From contig CANQKL010000011.1 in NCBI GenBank assembly GCA_947624455.1, positions 1 through 20,083 of the forward strand: a stretch of 20,083 nt of DNA. The letters are read 5' to 3'. The notes under the pieces were generated by a model. That model was not told the origin of the DNA. It did no database searches and worked only from the letters and a program-made list of their open reading frames with translations. Both the position numbers and the translations under genes were made by a program. This document shows, in pieces, positions 15,195-20,083 of the stretch (position 1 is the stretch's first letter; each line of letters begins with the position of its first letter). This DNA is from an uncultured Clostridia bacterium (GTDB lineage: Bacteria > Bacillota > Clostridia > UMGS1883).

Positions 15195-16862
15195 ATGGCA
15201 AAAAAGTCAAAACTGAAGATCATTCCTTTGGGCGGAGTGCAGGAGATAGGCAAAAATCTCACCGTCTTTGAGTATGGCGGAGAGATACTTGTTCTGGACT
15301 GCGGTATGGCCTTCCCCGACGACAGTATGCTGGGGGTGGACAGCGTCATACCCGATATGACCTATCTCGTCAATAACAAGGAAAAAGTCAAAGCTGTGGT
15401 GATAACTCACGGCCACGAGGATCACATCGGCAGCATCCCCTATTTGCTTCGCAGCATAAACGTACCCGTGTACGGCACCAGGCTCACTCTTGGACTTGTG
15501 GAGCAGAAGCTTAAGGAACACGGTATCCTCAGCGTTTCCAGGCTGAACAGGATACAGGCGGGCGATACGGTCAACATAAGCAAAAACTTTACGGTGGAGT
15601 TCATTCGGGTCAATCACAGCATCAGCGACGCTGTGGGAATGGCGATAACGACACCAGCGGGGACAGTGGTACACACCGGCGACTTTAAAATCGACTGCAC
15701 TCCCATTCATGGCAGCATGATTGATCTGGGACGCTTTGGCGAATTGGGCAAAAGCGGCGTTCTGGCCTTGATGAGCGACAGCACCAACGCTGAACGGCCC
15801 GGCTATACCATGAGCGAGCGTACAGTCGGAGAAAAATTTGAGGAAATTTTCGCTAACACCCGCCAGCGAATTTTTATCGCGACATTTGCCTCAAACGTGG
15901 ACCGTGTGCAGCAGATAATTAACGCCGCCGTCCGCAACAAGCGTAAGGTCGCGGTCTCAGGCCGGAGCATGGTGAACATTATCGAGGTGGCCTCCATCCT
16001 TGGCTATCTGAAAATCCCGGAGGGGACGCTAATACCCATCGAGGATGTGAAAAAATATCACGATCACCAGCTTGTCATCATCACTACCGGCAGTCAGGGA
16101 GAGCCTATGAGCGCGCTTACGCGCATGGCCTATTCCGACCACAGAAAGATCGAGATAACCAGGGGCGATCTGGTCATAATTTCCGCCTCGCCGATACCGG
16201 GCAATGAAAAGACCGTTTCCAACGTGATAAACGAGCTTTACAAAAAAGGCGCGGACGTGATACACCAGTCTATCACTGAGGTTCATGTTTCCGGTCACGC
16301 CTGCCGCGAAGAGCTGAAAATCATACTTGGATTAGTAAAGCCACGGTACTTTATTCCTGTCCACGGCGAGGAACGCCATCTCAAGCGCCACGCTGAGATC
16401 GGGGCGGAAATGGGCATTGACAAGAAGAACATTTTCCGCATGGAGATAGGTCAGGTGCTGGAAATGGATCAGACCAGCGCGAAGATATCCGGCACAGTAC
16501 CCGGCGGCGCCGTTCTGGTAGACGGGTACGGCGTGGGCGATGTGGGCAACATCGTGCTTAAGGACAGGAAAAACCTGGCCGAAAACGGCATCATTATGGT
16601 GGTCATGGCCATAAATAGCAAGGAAAACCGGCTGGTTTCCGGGCCGGAAATCATCAGCCGCGGCTTTATTTATATGCGCGACAACGAGGCTATTATGGAG
16701 GAGCTGCGCCGGGTGGCGCAGACAAGCGTTCAGGATTCGCTCATCTCCCGTCAGCACGATTGGAGTACTATCAAGACCAACGTTCGCTCCGCTCTCAGCG
16801 ATTTCATTTACGAGGGCACACACCGCCGACCCGTCATACTGCCCGTCATATTGGACGCGTAA
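15195..16862 (+). CDS. rnj: Ribonuclease J
   Basis: A 555-residue metallo-beta-lactamase/beta-CASP ribonuclease that combines 5' exonuclease and endonuclease activity in mRNA decay and rRNA maturation. Zinc ligands are visible in HGHEDH (72-77), NHS (H141), GDFKID (D163) and PVHGEERH (H390). The beta-CASP region includes DSTNAERPGY (195-204), SGRSMVN and HVSGHA (364-369). A C-terminal domain from about residue 450 completes the usual length. I chose ATG 15195, preceded by GGAGG with 5-base spacing, rather than an in-frame TTG 30 bases upstream that lies in the leader. It is transcribed alone from the repeat-array promoters. Its stop is 9 bases before the recognisable left end of repeat copy 2. 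Confidence 0.95.
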   Translation: MAKKSKLKIIPLGGVQEIGKNLTVFEYGGEILVLDCGMAFPDDSMLGVDSVIPDMTYLVNNKEKVKAVVITHGHEDHIGSIPYLLRSINVPVYGTRLTLGLVEQKLKEHGILSVSRLNRIQAGDTVNISKNFTVEFIRVNHSISDAVGMAITTPAGTVVHTGDFKIDCTPIHGSMIDLGRFGELGKSGVLALMSDSTNAERPGYTMSERTVGEKFEEIFANTRQRIFIATFASNVDRVQQIINAAVRNKRKVAVSGRSMVNIIEVASILGYLKIPEGTLIPIEDVKKYHDHQLVIITTGSQGEPMSALTRMAYSDHRKIEITRGDLVIISASPIPGNEKTVSNVINELYKKGADVIHQSITEVHVSGHACREELKIILGLVKPRYFIPVHGEERHLKRHAEIGAEMGIDKKNIFRMEIGQVLEMDQTSAKISGTVPGGAVLVDGYGVGDVGNIVLKDRKNLAENGIIMVVMAINSKENRLVSGPEIISRGFIYMRDNEAIMEELRRVAQTSVQDSLISRQHDWSTIKTNVRSALSDFIYEGTHRRPVILPVILDA

Positions 16863-16870
16863 ACCCGGCT

Positions 16871-17079
16871 GCGCTTTCGCTGGGGCAACCCGAACGGTTT
16901 CCCCAGCGGCTACCCCTTCCGCATCGGGCGCTTACGCTTACGAAAAATCAATAGATTGATTTTTCTACCCCGATTAAGGTATAAAATCTCGGGTACATGC
17001 CCCGAGATTTTATGTTTTTTATCGAAAGGGAGTTCCCTTTCGAGCTTTCCCCATAGTCCATAAGGTTTGTCAGTAGTCT
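16871..17079 (+). repeat. Multi-hairpin dispersed element, copy 2 (uninterrupted form)
   Basis: Hairpin A (CGCTGGGG 16878-16885 with CCCCAGCG 16901-16908) is identical to copy 1. Hairpin B is GAAAAATCAA (16942-16951) with TTGATTTTTC (16956-16965). Compared with copy 1 it is shorter, and one T-A pair is replaced by A-T, so pairing is kept. Hairpins C and D are as in copy 1, with a one-base change in the loop of C. The tail ends TCAGTAGTCT at 17079. The copy 1 insert is absent, so this is probably closer to the basic form, about 209 bases. It occupies the first half of the rnj-aroQ gap. Confidence 0.85.
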
Positions 17080-17080
17080 G

Positions 17081-17113
17081 GAAAATCTGCCCGAAAGGGT
17101 GGATTTTCTTTTT
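17081..17113 (+). terminator. Intrinsic terminator after rnj, abutting repeat copy 2
   Basis: A 12-bp stem with two G-T wobbles (GAAAATCTGCCC 17081-17092, tetraloop GAAA, GGGTGGATTTTC 17097-17108), followed by TTTTT. It lies one base beyond the end of the repeat element. It is probably the real end of the rnj transcript, which would then carry the whole element in its 3' untranslated region. Confidence 0.85.
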
Positions 17114-17189
17114 ACTTGGAATCGAAAATAGCTCTTTAATCGCCTCATGTGAGAATATCCTGAGAGCAAAGGCAATCATTAACAGAATA

Positions 17190-17220
17190 TTTACAATTTT
17201 GTTTTAGAAATGTTTATAAT
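17190..17220 (+). promoter_or_regulatory. Likely promoter of aroQ
   Basis: -10 TATAAT (17215-17220) with a possible -35 TTTACA (17190-17195). The 19-base spacer is longer than ideal, so the -35 assignment is weak. The site is about 50 bases before the aroQ start. Between the terminator (17113) and this promoter I see nothing else. Confidence 0.5.
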
Positions 17221-17269
17221 ATAGTGTACAATATTAATAGAATAAACTAACGATGAAGGACTGAGGCCA

Positions 17270-17728
17270 ATGAACAAGACAAAAAAACTTCTGCTGATAA
17301 ACGGGCCCAACATGAATATGCTGGGTATCCGCCAGCCGGAAATTTACGGCAGCGACACCTTGGAGACCATTGAAAAGCTCACTGTTGAGCGGGCAAAGAC
17401 GCTGGGATATGAGTGTGAGTGCTTCCAGTCCAACTACGAGGGCGCCATAGTGGAAAAAATACATTCCGCCTATGGCAGGGTTGACGGAATAATTATGAAT
17501 CCCGCCGCCTTCACTCATTACAGCTATGCCATTGCCGACGCGGTGAGCGCCGTCGCCTTGCCCACCATTGAGATCCATATGTCGGATATACACAGTCGGG
17601 AAAGCTTCCGCCACAACAGCGTGATACTTCCCTACTGCATAGGCCAGGTGGCCGGTCTGGGCAAGGAAAGCTATGGCGTTGGCGTGGAAAAATTAGTAGA
17701 TCATCTGGAGGGAAAAAGCTATGTATGA
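17270..17728 (+). CDS. aroQ: Type II 3-dehydroquinate dehydratase
   Basis: A 152-residue type II dehydroquinase, which converts 3-dehydroquinate to 3-dehydroshikimate in the shikimate pathway. Motifs include LLINGPNMNMLGIRQPEIYG with catalytic R21 and Y26, NPAAFTHYS (77-85) and EIHMSDIHSRE (101-111) with catalytic H103, and a later arginine in ESFRHNS. Length is normal for the dodecameric family. GAGG and AAGGA lie just upstream of ATG. It overlaps the following M24-like gene by 8 bases. The order aroQ, M24 gene, efp matches Bacillus (yqhS-yqhT-efp). Confidence 0.95.
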   Translation: MNKTKKLLLINGPNMNMLGIRQPEIYGSDTLETIEKLTVERAKTLGYECECFQSNYEGAIVEKIHSAYGRVDGIIMNPAAFTHYSYAIADAVSAVALPTIEIHMSDIHSRESFRHNSVILPYCIGQVAGLGKESYGVGVEKLVDHLEGKSYV

Positions 17729-18791
17729 GGAAAGAGTCGAGCGGCTGCTGGCCGCAATGAGCGCGCGAGGGGCCGATGCGGCCCTTATCGCGTCAAAGGA
17801 GAACCGCATCTTCCTCAGCGGCTTCACCGGCGACACGGGAGCTATCCTTATAACAGAAAAAAGCCGCACCCTCTTTGTGGAGCCTCGGTATGCCCTTCAG
17901 GCGGCCATGGAGACTCAGGGCTACGGCATTGTCAGCACCACCGGCGGCCTTTACAACAGCATAAACGACACTATCATCAGCGACGGGGTCAAGCGTGTCA
18001 TCTATGAGGATCACTATTTCACGGTAAATCAGTTCCGTTCCCTGGAAAAGCGGCTCCGCTATGAGGAACTCATTCCCGCCGGGGACGTAATGCTCCGCCT
18101 CAGAGCGGTCAAGGATCCGGACGAACTAGCCATCCTCACCGAGGCGGCGCAGATTACCGACGACGGCTTTTCGAGGGTGGAGCAGCTGCTGAAGGTGGGC
18201 GTCACCGAAAAGGAGATAGTATTCAAGGCCGAGACGCACCTGAAGGAGCTGGGCGCGGAGGGTTTCGCCTTTCCGCCGGTAATAGTTTCTGGCGTGCGCA
18301 CGGCTATGCCGTCGGCCAATCCCGCGCCAAAGGAGCTGGCCTTCGGGGACATAGTTGTGGTCAATATGGGTATAATATATAAAGGCTACTGCACTGATTG
18401 CAGCCGAACCTACTTTATCGGCAGCGCCGACGACGAGGCGCGGAATATGTACTTCGCGGTTTTGGCGGCGCGTAACGCCGTCCTTCATGAGGCGAGGACA
18501 GGCAGCCCCTGCCGCAGCGTGGATTCCCGAGCAAGGTCTATGCTCTCCGAACGGGGCTACGGCGACGGCTATCTTCATTGCGTGGGCCACGGGATTGGCC
18601 TCGCGGACCGCGAACTGCCAAATATCAGTCTCCAAAGCTCCGACACCCTCTGCACCAATATGACCGTCAGCATCGGAGTCGGAGCTTACCGCAGCGGATT
18701 CGGCGGAATACGCTTGACCGACACAGCTGTTATAACTCCCGACGGGGCCGTTTGTCTGACAAAAATTCCCGACGATATTGCCGTCTTGTAA
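17721..18791 (+). CDS. M24 (Xaa-Pro peptidase-like) protein, probable pseudoenzyme
   Basis: A 356-residue protein with the full aminopeptidase P/prolidase layout: an N-terminal creatinase-like domain (about 1-125) and a pita-bread M24 domain (about 130-356). The five metal ligands of M24 are largely gone. In VVVNMG the first Asp is N215; D226 of TDCSRT and H290 of GHG remain; the Glu of the usual TIEPG is G319; and the Glu of the usual RIED is T333. The substrate histidines are also replaced: S198 where PHG is usual and R297 where VHE is usual. It should not bind the two-metal centre, so ordinary peptidase activity is unlikely. The frame is intact with no stop, so it looks maintained as a binding or scaffold protein. 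GGAGGG precedes ATG 17721, which overlaps aroQ. Confidence 0.85.
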   Translation: MYEERVERLLAAMSARGADAALIASKENRIFLSGFTGDTGAILITEKSRTLFVEPRYALQAAMETQGYGIVSTTGGLYNSINDTIISDGVKRVIYEDHYFTVNQFRSLEKRLRYEELIPAGDVMLRLRAVKDPDELAILTEAAQITDDGFSRVEQLLKVGVTEKEIVFKAETHLKELGAEGFAFPPVIVSGVRTAMPSANPAPKELAFGDIVVVNMGIIYKGYCTDCSRTYFIGSADDEARNMYFAVLAARNAVLHEARTGSPCRSVDSRARSMLSERGYGDGYLHCVGHGIGLADRELPNISLQSSDTLCTNMTVSIGVGAYRSGFGGIRLTDTAVITPDGAVCLTKIPDDIAVL

Positions 18792-18819
18792 AATTTTTAC
18801 AACTATTTTGAAAAAAAGC

Positions 18820-18848
18820 TTGATTATTTTTCCCATTTGTAGTATTAT
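18820..18848 (+). promoter_or_regulatory. Promoter of efp
   Basis: -35 TTGATT (18820-18825), a 17-base spacer and -10 TATTAT (18843-18848), about 40 bases before the efp start. It allows efp to be expressed apart from aroQ. No convincing terminator separates it from the M24-like gene; a weak dyad at 18786-18802 overlaps that gene's stop codon. Confidence 0.6.
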
Positions 18849-18889
18849 AGTAGCGACGGCTTTATTCAAAAACGAAAGGAAGATTTGAA

Positions 18890-19447
18890 ATGATTTCCGC
18901 AGGAGAATTCAGAAACGGAGTTACATTCGAGCTTGACGGCAACGTTTACCAGGTCATAGAGTTCCAGCACGTAAAGCCCGGCAAGGGCGCCGCGTTCGTA
19001 AGAACAAAGATCAGGAACGTTATTTCTGGAGGCGTGGTAGAAAGAACCTTCAGCCCCACGGACAAAATGCCTAAGGCTCACATTGAGCGCAAGGATATGG
19101 AATATCTCTACAATGACGGGGACCTTTACTATTTCATGGATCCCGAGACTTACGAGCAGATACCCATTGGAACAGACAAGCTGGGCGACGCTCTTAAGTT
19201 TGTAAAGGAGAATATGCAGGTAAAAATATTGTCGTTTAAGGGCAATATATTCGGCGTTGAGCCTCCCAACTTTGTGGAGCTTACCGTTACGGACACTGAG
19301 CCTGGCTTTGCCGGTAATACCGCTCAGGGCGCCACTAAGCCTGCCACTTTGGAGACCGGCGCTCAGGTACAGGTGCCTCTGTTCATAAATCAGGGCGAGG
19401 TTATACGCATAGATACCCGTACCGGCGAATATATGTCCAGAGCGTAA
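18890..19447 (+). CDS. efp: Translation elongation factor P
   Basis: A 185-residue EF-P, which binds between the ribosomal P and E sites and relieves stalling at polyproline. It has the KOW-like N-terminal domain (MISAGEFRNGVTFELDG), the tip loop HVKPGKGAAF with K32 at the modifiable position, and two OB domains, ending IDTRTGEYMSRA. Length is typical. No EF-P modification gene (epmA, earP, ymfI) is seen in the window, so the modification state is unknown. AAAGGAAG lies 9 bases before ATG. The next gene follows after 37 bases and is probably co-transcribed. Confidence 0.97.
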   Translation: MISAGEFRNGVTFELDGNVYQVIEFQHVKPGKGAAFVRTKIRNVISGGVVERTFSPTDKMPKAHIERKDMEYLYNDGDLYYFMDPETYEQIPIGTDKLGDALKFVKENMQVKILSFKGNIFGVEPPNFVELTVTDTEPGFAGNTAQGATKPATLETGAQVQVPLFINQGEVIRIDTRTGEYMSRA

Positions 19448-19484
19448 GTGATTTTGAACAATTTTATTTTAAGGAGGCGGCAGT

Positions 19485-19919
19485 ATGAGTTATTTGACTG
19501 AAAAGGCGGCATATCTCAAGGGCTTGATGGAGGGTACGGAGCTGGATCTCACCACTAAAGAGGGGAAGATCCTTAAAGCTGTTATAGAGCTGCTCACCGA
19601 TGTGACCGACGAGATCGACGAGGTCTTTGATTCCATTGACGAGCTTCAGGAGCAGGTGGATGAAATCGACGAGGCTCTTGGCGATGTAGAGGAAGATATG
19701 TACGGCGAATGTGACTGTGACGACTGCGATGACGACGATGACGACTGGGATTTTGACGACGATGACGAGCTGGCTGTCGAGTGTCCTCACTGTGGCGACA
19801 CTATTTATCTGGATCCATCCCTTTTGGAGGAATGTGAAAGTTCCATTACCTGCCCCAACTGCAAGGAAGAAATAGACATCGAGTTCACTGACGACTGCGA
19901 TTGTCACGACCACGAATAA
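19485..19919 (+). CDS. Acidic zinc-ribbon protein with CD1247 N-terminal-type domain
   Basis: A 144-residue, very acidic protein. Residues 1-70 form a helical segment (MSYLTEKAAYLKGLMEGTEL and following) like the CD1247 N-terminal domain of Clostridia. Residues 52-72 are coiled-coil-like. An Asp-rich linker at about 75-97 (runs of up to six Asp, with CDCDDC) follows. A zinc ribbon comes next with CPHC (100-103) and CPNC (123-126), and a Cys/His-rich tail CDCHDHE. Function is unknown; it may bind metal or a nucleic-acid-associated partner. AAGGAGG stands 7 bases before ATG 19485. Its place after efp suggests a link to translation, but that is only context. Confidence 0.82.
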   Translation: MSYLTEKAAYLKGLMEGTELDLTTKEGKILKAVIELLTDVTDEIDEVFDSIDELQEQVDEIDEALGDVEEDMYGECDCDDCDDDDDDWDFDDDDELAVECPHCGDTIYLDPSLLEECESSITCPNCKEEIDIEFTDDCDCHDHE

Positions 19920-19937
19920 CACGGATAAATATGATGA

Positions 19938-19963
19938 GGCCCAGACCGTTAGGTCTGGGCCTT
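19938..19963 (+). terminator. Terminator-like hairpin after the efp operon, abutting repeat copy 3
   Basis: A perfect 10-bp stem (GGCCCAGACC 19938-19947, loop GTTA, GGTCTGGGCC 19952-19961). Only TT follows before the repeat begins, so the usual T-tract is missing. It may have been cut off by insertion of the element. Confidence 0.6.
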
Positions 19964-20083
19964 AGACTACTGACAAACCCTATGCACGATGGGGAAAGCT
20001 CGAAAGGGAACTCCCTTTCGATAAAAACATAAAATCTCGGGGCGTGTACCCGAGATTTTATACTATAATCGGGGTAGAAATAT
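19964..20083 (-). repeat. Multi-hairpin dispersed element, copy 3 (inverted, cut by window end)
   Basis: The reverse complement matches copy 1 from 6750 to 6870 with two substitutions and one deleted T after hairpin C. Hairpin D (19997-20018), hairpin C (20028-20060) and the right arm of hairpin B (from about 20077) are present. The rest, including hairpin A, lies beyond the window. The orientation is opposite to copies 1 and 2, but the TCAGTAGTCT end again touches a terminator hairpin. The deleted T breaks the reading frame that stays open in the other copies, which argues against a coding role. Confidence 0.85.

Noticed and set aside
18786..18802. Terminator after the M24-like gene
   Set aside because: The TTGTAAA/TTTACAA dyad is weak, AT-only in its core, overlaps the stop codon and has no T-tract.

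Overview
The window looks like chromosomal DNA from a Gram-positive Firmicute of class Clostridia, probably an Oscillospirales-type gut or rumen lineage. The reasons are GC-rich genes separated by AT-rich spacers with good SigA-type promoters (TTGxxx-17-TATAAT), strong GGAGG ribosome binding sites, an aroQ - M24 peptidase-like - efp order as in Bacillus and Clostridia, a zapA - U32 pair, and a DUF4250 protein. The lineage is inferred from gene content; no 16S or other marker is present. No rRNA, tRNA or CRISPR array was found.

Region 1 (1-6498, plus strand) is a pectin (rhamnogalacturonan I) locus. It starts inside a very large secreted protein: a PL11 rhamnogalacturonan lyase, a copper-amine-oxidase-N-like 'stalk' domain and two SGNH/CE12-type acetylesterase domains. 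A third, stand-alone SGNH esterase overlaps it by ATGA. A secreted solute-binding-like protein carrying its own stalk-like domain follows. Across a convergent junction is a minus-strand RpiB/LacAB-family isomerase (6919-7557). It resembles the DhuI type that isomerises the unsaturated-uronate product of polysaccharide lyases, so it may belong functionally to the same catabolism.

Region 2 (7634-9265, minus) is a short operon of a DUF4250 protein and a GT4 glycosyltransferase. Region 3 (9398-14784, plus) is zapA, a U32-family protein (RlhA-like), glmM, and a left-handed beta-helix acyltransferase fused to an unassigned C-terminal domain. Region 4 (14785-16862) is rnj (RNase J) behind a roughly 400-base leader that holds a tandem array of promoter-bearing repeats and a structured hairpin leader. 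Region 5 (17270-19919) is aroQ, an M24 peptidase-like gene whose metal ligands are largely lost, efp and an acidic zinc-ribbon protein (CD1247-N type).

The most unusual non-coding content is a dispersed multi-hairpin element present three times: 6557-6870, 16871-17079, and inverted at 19964-20083 running off the right end. The copies are about 93-98% identical in their core and show a compensatory base-pair change in one hairpin. Each ends in TCAGTAGTCT one or two bases from a gene-terminator hairpin. Copy 1 is bracketed by a duplicated terminator hairpin, as if it had inserted into a bidirectional terminator. I know of no described name for this element. The other main surprises are the apparent M24 pseudoenzyme and the promoter-repeat array upstream of rnj.
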